Source: Aquiflexum sp. TKW24L (GTDB lineage: Bacteria > Bacteroidota > Bacteroidia > Cytophagales > Cyclobacteriaceae). From it: a stretch of DNA of 46,410 bases. The stretch lies in NCBI RefSeq assembly GCF_023502205.1, contig NZ_JAMFLG010000036.1, positions 1-46,410 on the forward strand. Reading direction: 5' to 3'. The first letter of the stretch is position 1, and each line of letters starts with the position of its first letter. The notes beneath the pieces were generated by a model. That model saw nothing but the letters and a program-made list of their open reading frames with translations. It ran no database searches and was not told the DNA's origin. The translations under genes and the position numbers were made by a program. This document shows positions 32,485 to 41,418 of the stretch, piece after piece.

Positions 32485-33488
32485 TGCAGGATGCCGCAAT
32501 AGTAATATTGAATTACAATGGAGGGGAAATGATGCGAAAATTTCTTCCATCGGTTTCCCAACTCTCCATTTTTCAGGTTGTCGTTGTAGACAATGGAAGC
32601 ACAGATAATTCAGTAGAAGTGCTTCAAACTGAATTTCCCCATATCAGGACCATTATACTTGATTCAAATTTTGGGTTTACTGGAGGCTATAACCGCGCTT
32701 TGGAAATTCTCAAAGGATCATTTGATTATTATATCCTTCTCAATTCTGATGTTCAGGTAGAGCAGGATTGGGATATTAAACTCATTCAATTTTTGAAAGA
32801 AAATTCCTCCATCGCAGCAGTTCAGCCAAAAATTTTATCTTATAAGAATGAGGGATATTTTGACTACGCAGGGGCTGGAGGGGGATTTGTGGATGGATTG
32901 GGTTATCCCTATTGCAGGGGTAGGATTTTCAATTCGATCGAAATGGATACCGGCCAATATGATGATACCGTGGAGGTAGATTGGGCTTCAGGTGCTTGCA
33001 TGGCGATCAGGTCCAATATATTTCATACTGTGGGAAGATTTGATGAAAGTTTTTTTGCCCATATGGAAGAAATTGATCTTTGCTGGCGGATAAAAAAAAT
33101 GGGATTGTCAGTCTATTATTTGGGTACTTCAAAAGTATGGCATGTCGGGGGTGGTACTCTGGACAGGTCAAACCCTTGGAAGACATTCCTGAATTTTAGG
33201 AATAATCTCCTCATGCTTTATAAAAATGTAAGTCCAAACCGATTTTTATTGATTTATTTGGTAAGGTTGGTGTTGGATTTATTGGCCTCAGTCATATTTC
33301 TTGCGAGGGGGAGCTTTCGGGATGGACATGCTGTATTTGAGGCCCATATTGAATTTCACAAAATGAAATCAAAATTGGAAAAAACCCTTCCACCCAAACA
33401 AAAAAATAAGAATGAAATCCAACATTTCAGGAAATCAATCTTATGGGATTATTATATAAGAGGAAAGAAGACCTTCAGCGAACTTTAG
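32484..33488 (+). CDS. Glycosyltransferase family 2
   Basis: A 334-aa GT-A fold enzyme. It shows VILNYNGG (N-terminal strand), VVDNGSTDNS with D36, the LNSDVQV metal-binding DxD-like segment, WASGACMAIRS, and MEEIDLCWRIK with the catalytic-base acidic pair. The family is the rhamnosyltransferase-like branch. The C-terminal 80 residues contain one hydrophobic segment (LLIYLVRLVLDLLASVIFLA), suggesting membrane association. The open frame starts at a TTG at 32481, but ATG 32484 is the better start. It ends 4 bp into the 3' end of a convergent PspC-like gene. Confidence 0.93.
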   Translation: MQDAAIVILNYNGGEMMRKFLPSVSQLSIFQVVVVDNGSTDNSVEVLQTEFPHIRTIILDSNFGFTGGYNRALEILKGSFDYYILLNSDVQVEQDWDIKLIQFLKENSSIAAVQPKILSYKNEGYFDYAGAGGGFVDGLGYPYCRGRIFNSIEMDTGQYDDTVEVDWASGACMAIRSNIFHTVGRFDESFFAHMEEIDLCWRIKKMGLSVYYLGTSKVWHVGGGTLDRSNPWKTFLNFRNNLLMLYKNVSPNRFLLIYLVRLVLDLLASVIFLARGSFRDGHAVFEAHIEFHKMKSKLEKTLPPKQKNKNEIQHFRKSILWDYYIRGKKTFSEL

Positions 33489-33703
33489 TCAAAGAGAACA
33501 GGATTGTTCATCTTGCGAAAGTATTTCCTGATCTTCATCATCATGGCAAGACTGACATAGATAATGATCGGAGAACCAAGGGTGATAAAAGAACTGTAAA
33601 TGAAGAATAATCTTATGCTGTCGATGGGAAAATGAAGACGTTCTCCGAGCTTGTAGCAGACGCCAAAAGCCCTATCTTGAAAAAAAAGTTTTACTTCGTT
33701 CAT
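33485..33703 (-). CDS. Small PspC-domain protein
   Basis: A 72-aa protein dominated by a PspC-type domain: AFGVCYKLGERLHFPIDSIRLFFIYSS followed by one transmembrane helix (TLGSPIIIYVSLAMMM) and a basic tail. PspC domains sit in the inner membrane and take part in envelope-stress sensing. This is the minimal form, without the extra domains of E. coli PspC. Its stop codon overlaps the end of the convergent GT2 gene by 4 bp. It is divergent from the TPR lipoprotein gene. Confidence 0.85.
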   Translation of the reverse strand: MNEVKLFFQDRAFGVCYKLGERLHFPIDSIRLFFIYSSFITLGSPIIIYVSLAMMMKIRKYFRKMNNPVLFD

Positions 33704-33770
33704 ATATAGTTGGTTTTGGATAGCGATGTAAAAGTACTAATTTAAATTCACTAATCTAAATTGATGCCCG

Positions 33771-35558
33771 ATGTTTAATAATCTGATAAAATCAGCCTTC
33801 TTTTTTTTAATAACCTATATCATAGCCTCATGCAGTCCAAAAATCGGAATGTATGATGGTCTTTTGAACGGAATTGTCGCAAAACCCGAAGTTTTGCAAT
33901 TACACAGGGACTCTGTGCGGGTGAGCATTCAGGGTGCTATTCCTTTGGCATTATTGAACCAAGATGCAAAAATCTATCTCTATCCAGAATATGTGTATGG
34001 GGAAGGTTCGCTGAGGCTGGGTGAGATTATTCCTTTTGACGGGGCTTACAACAAAAAACTGATAGATGCCATAGTGGACGAGCGTATAGTGTTCCCATAT
34101 CTGCCTGGAATGGAAAAAGGTGAATTGGTCATAAAAGGAATTGTAGAAAGGAAGAAAGGGACTTTTCAAGCTCCAAACAAAGTTTTGGCATATGGATTAG
34201 AGACAACTCCATTATTGACAAGGTATGGTCAGGTTCTTCCAGATCAGCCAATTCCAACCATCGGGATTTACATGATGAGAGATTTTCAGGATATGAACCG
34301 GATCGTAACACGGGATTTTTATATTCCCTTTGAATTGGGAAGCAGTCTAAAGCAGGATCCTATATTTCCCGTTGCATTCAGGGATTATTTGATCAAAGGA
34401 GAACCTTGGATGAAAATCAATAAAGTAATTGTGACAGGATTGTCTTCCCCGGAATCAAGGGACAACGTCCTAGGTTTGCCAAAAAAGAGGAGTGATTTCA
34501 TCGTTGAAAAACTGAAAACAAACCGATCCTTGACAAATATTCCGATAGAATCAATGTACCGTGCAGGTGATTGGTTTGACCTGAGGCAACTCTTGAGTGA
34601 TTATGAGGGAATCTCCCAACAACAAAAAGAAGAAGTTTATGCCATTTTATTGAATGAAAAAAGCTTTGCTTCGCAATTGTCTGATCTTCAAAAGATCTCC
34701 GCATACAGGAATATTTCCAGGGATTTGTTCCCTAAATTAAGGTCTGCCAAAATTTCTTTTGAACTTGAAAACACCAAACTGAACGACTTGGAGATTTCAT
34801 CCGGGGTTTTTGCACTACTCAACGGGCAAAATCCGGTAGAAGGATTTGATCAGGATCATCTGACTTATGCAGGTCAAAATGTACTCAAACTGGACGAAAA
34901 GGAGGCTGTCTACAAAAAACTCAACGAACTTTTCCCAAGTGAACTTTCCCATAACAACCTCGGGGTTGTCTATTTAAACATGGCTCAACGCGAATTGGAT
35001 GTTCGTGAAAGGAATATTTTCATCAGTGATGCAATTTCAAACCTCTCATCGGCCAATAAAATTAAAACCACTTCCATTGCACTTCACAATATCGGCAGGG
35101 CCTATTTGTTGCGGGGGGATTATTTCGAAGCTTACATTGCCATCTCTGAGGCATCAACCTTGGAAAAAGAAGAAACAAATGATTTTCTAAACTACAATGA
35201 AGGTCTACGTGGTGCTTTGGATATATTAAATGGGGATTATAGACTTGCCACCATCAGATTTAACCGAACAGTTGAAAACGAAAGTAATTTTTTCAATAAG
35301 GGGATTGCCTATTTTTTATCAACAGATTATTTATTGGCATTGGAAAACTTTGAGGCTTCAGTACAGTCTGACAGAGATTCTGGGTATGGGTTCTATGGGT
35401 TGGCCTTGGTCGCAGCGGTCAATGGGGAGAGGGATACAATGATCGAAAACCTCGGGAAGGCAATCGATCGGAGTGAATTTCTAAAGGAAAAGGCCCTTAA
35501 AGATATCAATTTCCAAAATTTCAGGTCGGATCAGGCTTTTATTAATCTGTTTAAGTAA
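33771..35558 (+). CDS. TPR lipoprotein
   Basis: A 595-aa lipoprotein; the signal peptide ends IIASC with the lipidated cysteine at 21. The first 200 residues are beta-rich and unrecognised. A middle segment (VTGLSSPESRDNVLGLPKKRSDFIVEKL) is reminiscent of the helix after the first strand of OmpA-like peptidoglycan-binding domains, but the diagnostic motif is not complete. From about 390 to 590 there are tetratricopeptide-like helical repeats (NNLGVVYLNMAQREL, HNIGRAYLLRGDYFEAYIAI, NKGIAYFLSTDYLLALENFEASV). It probably acts as a periplasm-facing scaffold. Its own transcription unit. Confidence 0.85.
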   Translation: MFNNLIKSAFFFLITYIIASCSPKIGMYDGLLNGIVAKPEVLQLHRDSVRVSIQGAIPLALLNQDAKIYLYPEYVYGEGSLRLGEIIPFDGAYNKKLIDAIVDERIVFPYLPGMEKGELVIKGIVERKKGTFQAPNKVLAYGLETTPLLTRYGQVLPDQPIPTIGIYMMRDFQDMNRIVTRDFYIPFELGSSLKQDPIFPVAFRDYLIKGEPWMKINKVIVTGLSSPESRDNVLGLPKKRSDFIVEKLKTNRSLTNIPIESMYRAGDWFDLRQLLSDYEGISQQQKEEVYAILLNEKSFASQLSDLQKISAYRNISRDLFPKLRSAKISFELENTKLNDLEISSGVFALLNGQNPVEGFDQDHLTYAGQNVLKLDEKEAVYKKLNELFPSELSHNNLGVVYLNMAQRELDVRERNIFISDAISNLSSANKIKTTSIALHNIGRAYLLRGDYFEAYIAISEASTLEKEETNDFLNYNEGLRGALDILNGDYRLATIRFNRTVENESNFFNKGIAYFLSTDYLLALENFEASVQSDRDSGYGFYGLALVAAVNGERDTMIENLGKAIDRSEFLKEKALKDINFQNFRSDQAFINLFK

Positions 35559-36024
35559 GAAGTGTATATGTGATTTTTTTCCAATAACCATAAAAAACTA
35601 GGTTTGGATTTCATTTGAAGTGGTTATAGATTTTGAGTGTGGTCTATGGACTGAATATCAATAGCTCTAATCATTAATTTCAGATTGTGGCGAGGTAGTG
35701 GATATTAACAAAATAGTACGTAAGAAGGAGAATATTATCTACTATTAGACCATATTTCATTTTTTAATAAAAATTTTTGATTTTCTTTTTAATCATTTAT
35801 ATTAGTTCCTGAGATAGGAGTTTACCTTTAAAAAACTTCCATTCTTGAAATTGTTGACGAATAATATATTTTACATATATTGGCGTCCAGATAAATTAAC
35901 ATCTGTTAACATTAACCCAAAATCTCTATGCCTATGAGTCCATTCTTTTTTTTTGAAGAGTAAAATAAATCGTTTTAGCACCCCCCTTATTGATGTTTTG
36001 AATTAATAATCAAAACTAAGTAAA

Positions 36025-36039
36025 GACAGGAAACCTGTC
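36025..36039 (+). promoter_or_regulatory. Small perfect hairpin in the susC leader
   Basis: GACAGG (36025-36030) and CCTGTC (36034-36039) pair around AAA. No T-run follows, so it is a leader structure or protein-binding site rather than a terminator. Confidence 0.45.
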
Positions 36040-36113
36040 AAGGTATAATCAGCAATAGTCAAGGAAATTAAAAATCTACTTCCAAAAACTGTTGCAATTA
36101 TTTTGAAGATACT

Positions 36114-36127
36114 TGCAAACGATTGCA
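36114..36127. promoter_or_regulatory. LacI-family operator upstream of susC
   Basis: TGCAAACGATTGCA matches the LacI/GalR consensus TGNAANCGNTTNCA at every fixed position and has the central CG. It is about 70-85 bp before the susC start. It suggests that a LacI-type sugar-responsive regulator, encoded elsewhere, controls this operon. Confidence 0.75.
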
Positions 36128-36199
36128 CTATCTGTCGAATTGATGAAAAATTTTAAAAATATTATCAATTAATAACTAATACCCAATCAATCTATGTTT

Positions 36200-39100
36200 A
36201 TGGAAAAACTCTACAAAAGCCTAAGTGTATTCCTACTACTCTTAGTACTTTCCAGCGCCACGGCGTTGGCACAAAAAACGGTCACCGGAACCATCTTGGA
36301 TGAGTTCGGCGACGGATTGCCCGGCGTTACAGTACTGGTAAAAGGAACCACTACAGGTACAGCCACCGATATTGACGGAAAATTTTCCCTCAATGTGCCA
36401 AGCAACGAAAGTGTGCTTGTTTTCTCTTTTATTGGTTATAGAGCTGTCGAACAAATAGTGGGAAACCGCTCTGTGATCGACTTTGCTATGGCGCCGGATG
36501 AAAGACAGCTATCTGAATTGGTTATCACAGGTTATACCATTGATAGCCGAAGAGAAACTACAGGTGCGATATCCACTGTTAACCCAAGAGACTTGACCAT
36601 CATACCTACAGGTAACGTGGAGCAGGTACTTCAGGGTAGGATTGCCGGTGTTACTGTTGTAACCAACGGTCAGCCTGGTACAGCATCTCAAGTGAGGGTT
36701 CGAGGTTTCGGAGCATTTGGAGGTAACCAGCCGCTGTATATTGTGGATGGTGTGCCGGTGGAAAGCACCGACTTTCTCAACCCTGATGATATAGAATCTA
36801 CTACTGTATTGAAAGATGCAGCTGCTGCTTCTATATACGGTGCCAGAGCAGCTAACGGTGTCATTATTTACACTACCAAAGGAGGTAATAAAAAATCTCA
36901 AAAATTGAGATTCACTTATGATGGTATGTATGGTGTCACCCAGCCTGGTTCGGGACTTGACATGGCCAATCCACAGGATTTTGCTAATTTAACATGGTTG
37001 GCTGAAACCAATCAGGCTCGGATTGACGGCAGAGCACCAAGGTACGAGCATCCTCAATTTGGTACAGGTTCCACACCAGTAATGCCATACTATATTAATG
37101 TGGGTGGAGCAGCAGGTGTTGCAGGGCCATTTAGCCAAGCACAATTGGATGAACAAAGGGCTAAGTACAATGTCAATCCGCGGTTAGGTCCTGTTCACCA
37201 ATTGGTCAGAGCTGCGACAGGCGAAGGTACTGATTGGTATGATGCAGTAACCAGAAATGCTCCTGTTACAAGACACTCTATGGGATTCTCAGGAGGTAAC
37301 GGCACAAGCAGGTTCTTTATGGGTCTCGGTATCCAGGATCAGGCAGGTATCCTTATCGGAAATGATTTTAGAAGAGTTTCCTTAAGAGCAAATTCAGAGC
37401 ACAATGTGGGATCCAAAGTTAGAATCGGCCAAAACTTCCAGGCAACTTACCGTTCTGTGTTAGGACAAGGTGGAGGCAATAACGGTCAAGGAGTGGCAGG
37501 TGACGAAAATGATATCCTTCAGGCTTTCAGGATGCCATCAATTATCCCTGTAAGGGATGAATTCGGTGGCTATGCAGGTACTGCAGCTAGAGGATTCAAC
37601 AACCCTAGAAACCCTGTGGCAAACAGAGAAGGTTTGGAAAATAACAGAAATTTCAATGCCAATGCTTTCGGTAACGTGTATTTGGAAGTTGATCCTACGG
37701 AGGATTTGACATTCAGAACTTCTATCGGTGGTCAGTATGACAACTTCTACGGAGTAGGATTCAGCAGATTACAGTATGAGAACTCAGAAAACAATTCCGC
37801 TTTTGGATACAATGAGTTTTCAGGATATGTTATGCGATGGACATTTACCAATACCTTGACATACACCAAAAAATGGAATCAACATGCAGTGAGAGCATTG
37901 GTAGGTCAGGAAGCCTTGAATACCGGTGCAGGAAGAAACATTTCAGGTTTGGGTCAAAATCCCTTCTCAGAAGATCCTAACTTTGTAAATATTTCTAACT
38001 TACCAGTTCCAACAAGGCAGGTGAATTCAGGCCAGTTCAAAGGTGTAAATTTCTACTCCCTATTTGCAACTGCCAGGTACACCTTCGATGACAAATATAT
38101 TGTTGACGCGACTATAAGAAGAGATGGCTCTTCAAGATTTGGTGAGAATAATAGATTCGGTGTATTTCCTGCATTTTCTGCAGCTTGGAGGATTTCTGCA
38201 GAGAGTTTCATGGCTTCTGCTACTTGGTTAGATGATTTGAAAATCCGAGGTGGTTGGGGTCAGATGGGTAACTCCAACAACGTTAACCCTGATAACCAAT
38301 TTAGTTTATTTGGTGGTAACGTTGGTGCATCTTCCTATGACATCGCCGGTACCAACAGCTCTGCAGTCATTGGATTCAGAAGACAAAGATTAGGTAACCC
38401 TGATGGAAAATGGGAAACATCTGTTACCAAAAACATCGGTTTTGATGGTACGGCATTTGGCGGAAAATTGGACGTGATTGTTGATTTCTGGCAAAAAGAT
38501 ACTGAAGACTTGTTGTTTACTGTACCGGTTCCTTCAACAGCAGGTTTTAACGCTGCAGCTCCTTCAGTCAACATCGGTGAAATGATGAACAGAGGAGTTG
38601 ACATCATGGTATCTACCAGAGGTAATTTCAACAAAGACTGGAGATATGAATTCCAAGTCAACGGTGGTTTCTTAAAAAATGAAATCGTCTTCCTTTCTGA
38701 AGGATTGGACTTCATTACTTCAGGTAATCCAAGTTTCAGAGGTATTGAACCAATCAGGAATGCAGTGGGCCAACCACTTTCCTCCTTCTTCGGATACCAA
38801 GTACAAGGTTTGTTCAGTAGCCAGGAAGATGTAAACAACCACGCTACCCAGACAGGGGCAGCTCCTGGAAGATTTAAATTCCAAGATATCAATGGTGATG
38901 GTGTAATTGACGCTGATGACAGGACTTTCTTAGGTAGCCCGGTTCCAAAATTCTCAGGAGGCTTTAACTTCATCATCGGTTACAAAAACTTTGACTTAGC
39001 GGCCTATTTCTACGGAACTTCAGGCAATAAAGTCTGGGCTCAATGGAGATGGTTTACTGACTTCTTCCAGACATTTGAGGGTGCAGCAATTTCTAACAGG

Positions 39101-39448
39101 TTGAATGATGCTTGGACTCCAAATAACCTTGGTGCCACAGTACCTGTTGTCGAAAAAACTGCTAACTTCAGTACTTCAAACGTAGCAAACTCTTACTACG
39201 TAGCTGATGGATCTTACTTGAGATTACAAAACTTGACCATAGGCTATACACTTCCAAATGCCATCCTTCAGAGATGGAAGTTGGAAAGATTGAGAGTATT
39301 TGCATCAGGTAATAACCTTTTAACTTTAACAGGTTATGATGGATTGGATCCAATGGTCGGTGGTAACGTAGATACTGCTTTTGGTATAGATGTAGGAAAC
39401 TACCCTGTAACAAGACAATATACCATGGGTATTAATCTTGCTTTCTAA
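36200..39448 (+). CDS. SusC/RagA-type TonB-linked outer-membrane transporter
   Basis: A 1082-aa transporter. The signal peptide ends ALAQ (about residue 25). A carboxypeptidase-regulatory-like domain follows (KTVTGTILDEFGDGLPGVTVLVKGT, DIDGKFSLNVPS), then the SusC-type TonB segment and plug with VLQGRIAGVTV, PLYIVDGVPVE and DAAAASIYGARAANGVI. The barrel ends in MGINLAF. It pairs with the SusD-like lipoprotein 59 bp downstream to import a glycan or other oligomer across the outer membrane. The frame starts at ATG 36194; the in-frame ATG at 36200 gives a slightly better signal peptide, and both are possible. No sigma/anti-sigma pair is present; control appears to be by the LacI-type operator. 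Confidence 0.95.
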   Translation: MEKLYKSLSVFLLLLVLSSATALAQKTVTGTILDEFGDGLPGVTVLVKGTTTGTATDIDGKFSLNVPSNESVLVFSFIGYRAVEQIVGNRSVIDFAMAPDERQLSELVITGYTIDSRRETTGAISTVNPRDLTIIPTGNVEQVLQGRIAGVTVVTNGQPGTASQVRVRGFGAFGGNQPLYIVDGVPVESTDFLNPDDIESTTVLKDAAAASIYGARAANGVIIYTTKGGNKKSQKLRFTYDGMYGVTQPGSGLDMANPQDFANLTWLAETNQARIDGRAPRYEHPQFGTGSTPVMPYYINVGGAAGVAGPFSQAQLDEQRAKYNVNPRLGPVHQLVRAATGEGTDWYDAVTRNAPVTRHSMGFSGGNGTSRFFMGLGIQDQAGILIGNDFRRVSLRANSEHNVGSKVRIGQNFQATYRSVLGQGGGNNGQGVAGDENDILQAFRMPSIIPVRDEFGGYAGTAARGFNNPRNPVANREGLENNRNFNANAFGNVYLEVDPTEDLTFRTSIGGQYDNFYGVGFSRLQYENSENNSAFGYNEFSGYVMRWTFTNTLTYTKKWNQHAVRALVGQEALNTGAGRNISGLGQNPFSEDPNFVNISNLPVPTRQVNSGQFKGVNFYSLFATARYTFDDKYIVDATIRRDGSSRFGENNRFGVFPAFSAAWRISAESFMASATWLDDLKIRGGWGQMGNSNNVNPDNQFSLFGGNVGASSYDIAGTNSSAVIGFRRQRLGNPDGKWETSVTKNIGFDGTAFGGKLDVIVDFWQKDTEDLLFTVPVPSTAGFNAAAPSVNIGEMMNRGVDIMVSTRGNFNKDWRYEFQVNGGFLKNEIVFLSEGLDFITSGNPSFRGIEPIRNAVGQPLSSFFGYQVQGLFSSQEDVNNHATQTGAAPGRFKFQDINGDGVIDADDRTFLGSPVPKFSGGFNFIIGYKNFDLAAYFYGTSGNKVWAQWRWFTDFFQTFEGAAISNRLNDAWTPNNLGATVPVVEKTANFSTSNVANSYYVADGSYLRLQNLTIGYTLPNAILQRWKLERLRVFASGNNLLTLTGYDGLDPMVGGNVDTAFGIDVGNYPVTRQYTMGINLAF

Positions 39449-39507
39449 TCAAACAATCTGTTTATCAAACTGTTGTTTAAAAAAAAATTCATAAATCAAG
39501 TTAAATT

Positions 39508-41259
39508 ATGAAAAACATAAAATATCAATTCGCGGCAATGCTTACAGCAGGGATGATGCTGTTAGCTACAAGTTGTGACGATTCGTTTCTAGATGTACCT
39601 CCTGTAGGTCAATTAAGTGAGGCTCAATTGAGTTCTCTTGCCGGGATAGACGCAGTATTAATTTCTGTCTATTCCCAAGTCAATGGTAGATTTCAAAGAC
39701 TTGCCTCTCCATCCAACTGGGTATGGGGAAGTATCCGGGGTGGTGATGCCAATAAAGGCACTGATCCCGGTGATTTCTCTACCATTAACCCTATTCAAAG
39801 ATTTGAGACCGATGCTACCGTATCTATTCTCGAAGAAAACTGGAGTGGTAATTTTGAAGGAATAGCACGGGCAAACCAATTGCTAAGGTTGTTAGATGGA
39901 AGAGGTTCTGATGTATCAGACGCCTATGCAAGAAATGTAGAAGCGCAGGCTAGGTTCTTGAAAGCACATTTCTACTTCCAACTTTGGAGAAACTTCAATA
40001 AGGTTCCTATCATCCCAAAAGATGCTGATTACAAAAAAGGCTTGGAAGAAATCAAGAATGACCAAGAGATGCTACCTTACATTGAGGCTGAAATGAAATT
40101 TGCTGCCGATAACCTTCCTGCAACACAACCTCAGGTAGGACGAGTGAATTCTTGGGCAGCTAAAGCATACTTGGGAAAAATCATCCTATACAAAGCCAAT
40201 CAAACTGGTTCAGCCGCTGATTATCAGGCTGCAAAAGTCCTATTTGACGATGTGATCGCCAATGGGGTAACCAGCAATGGCTTGAAATATGGTTTGGTTC
40301 CTTACTATGAAAACATGTTCAGAGGAGCTAATGACAATCATCAGGAATCTATTTGGGCTTACCAGTCTTCTGCCAATACAGGTTCTGTCAACAATGCCAA
40401 CCCTGAGTTTGACTTGAACTTTCCATACAATACCGGGCCAAACGGACCAGGAAACTGTTGTGGATTTTTCCAGCCTAGCTTTACCTTCGTAAACTCTTTC
40501 AGAACAAGCGGAGGATTGCCACTTCTAGATGGTTCTTTCAACGCTCCTGCAAATAGAGTGTTAAGCGACATGGGTTTAGGTACAGCAGCTCCATTCACTC
40601 CGGATGCAGGTCCACTTGATCCAAGAGTTGACCATACTACAGGTAGAAGAGGAATACCATATTTGGATTGGCAAGATTTTCCAGGTCAGGCTTGGATAAG
40701 AAACCAACCAAACGGAGGTCCATATTCTCCTAAGAAATATGTGTATACCAGGGCTGAGCAAGGTTCTTTCCAAGATAACTCTTCTTGGACTCCAGGTTAT
40801 ACAGGAATCAACTTTATGATTGTCCGCTTTGCAGATGTTTTATTGATGTCTGCTGAAGTAGATATTGAAGTTGGTAGTTTGGAAACTGCAAGAGCTAAAG
40901 TGAACTTGGTAAGAACCAGAGCGAAAAACTCTCCAATATTAAGAGCCAATGGTACGCCTGCAGCCAATTATGTGGTGAATACTTATGATGCTGCGTGGAC
41001 CGATGCCAATATTGCACGTGCTGCTGTAAGATTTGAGCGTAAGTTGGAATTAGGTATGGAAGGACATAGATTCTATGACTTAGTTAGATGGAAAACTGAC
41101 AAGGCTGAATTGGATGCTTACTTTGCGTTGGAAGGCGTATTGTTGCCAGCCGCAATGGGCAGTACTGGTTATGATATCAAACATCGTTTGTTACCATTAC
41201 CGCAAAACCAGATTGACTTGGTTGGTTCTAGCACCTTGATTCAGAATCCTGGATTCTAA
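39508..41259 (+). CDS. SusD/RagB-type nutrient-binding lipoprotein
   Basis: A 583-aa lipoprotein with lipobox TSC at 21-23; C23 is followed by DDSF, the acidic surface-export pattern of Bacteroidota lipoproteins. The N-terminal SusD segment (LDVPPVGQLSEAQL) is followed by helical TPR-like repeats (ARNVEAQARFLKAHFYFQLWRNF, WAAKAYLGKIILYKA). The C-terminal RagB/SusD region has FADVLLMSAEVDIE and ERKLELGMEGHRFYDLVRW. It caps the SusC transporter and binds the substrate at the cell surface. It is co-transcribed with susC. A strong terminator follows the stop, so the next gene may have its own promoter. Confidence 0.95.
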   Translation: MKNIKYQFAAMLTAGMMLLATSCDDSFLDVPPVGQLSEAQLSSLAGIDAVLISVYSQVNGRFQRLASPSNWVWGSIRGGDANKGTDPGDFSTINPIQRFETDATVSILEENWSGNFEGIARANQLLRLLDGRGSDVSDAYARNVEAQARFLKAHFYFQLWRNFNKVPIIPKDADYKKGLEEIKNDQEMLPYIEAEMKFAADNLPATQPQVGRVNSWAAKAYLGKIILYKANQTGSAADYQAAKVLFDDVIANGVTSNGLKYGLVPYYENMFRGANDNHQESIWAYQSSANTGSVNNANPEFDLNFPYNTGPNGPGNCCGFFQPSFTFVNSFRTSGGLPLLDGSFNAPANRVLSDMGLGTAAPFTPDAGPLDPRVDHTTGRRGIPYLDWQDFPGQAWIRNQPNGGPYSPKKYVYTRAEQGSFQDNSSWTPGYTGINFMIVRFADVLLMSAEVDIEVGSLETARAKVNLVRTRAKNSPILRANGTPAANYVVNTYDAAWTDANIARAAVRFERKLELGMEGHRFYDLVRWKTDKAELDAYFALEGVLLPAAMGSTGYDIKHRLLPLPQNQIDLVGSSTLIQNPGF

Positions 41260-41287
41260 TCAATAAGAATTTAAAAATAAATGGGAG

Positions 41288-41319
41288 AAAGAGGTGGCTG
41301 AAAAGTCACCTCTTTTTTT
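41288..41319 (+). terminator. Terminator after susD with GAAA tetraloop
   Basis: A 12-bp stem (41288-41299 with 41304-41315, one G-T pair) is closed by a GAAA loop and followed by a T-run. It separates susCD from the FG-GAP lipoprotein gene, at least partly. Confidence 0.88.
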
Positions 41320-41418
41320 GTGATTTCAATTTCATTTTTGGCTTTTCTTTTTTGGTATCACATAAATACCCGTAAATTCAAACCCTGACCCAAAGCGCTA
41401 TTTAACCCAATCAGAGCC

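Larger units (their letters stand above)
35559..36193. promoter_or_regulatory. 635-bp control region of the susCD operon
   Basis: No gene. It is strongly AT-rich and contains a heptad word near 35636-35656 and a cluster of TTAAC repeats (35896, 35906, 35913) with a TTAAC-ATCT-GTTAA palindrome. It also contains a GACAGG-AAA-CCTGTC hairpin (36025-36039) and the LacI-type operator at 36114-36127. The length suggests a regulated promoter with a long leader. Confidence 0.6.
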
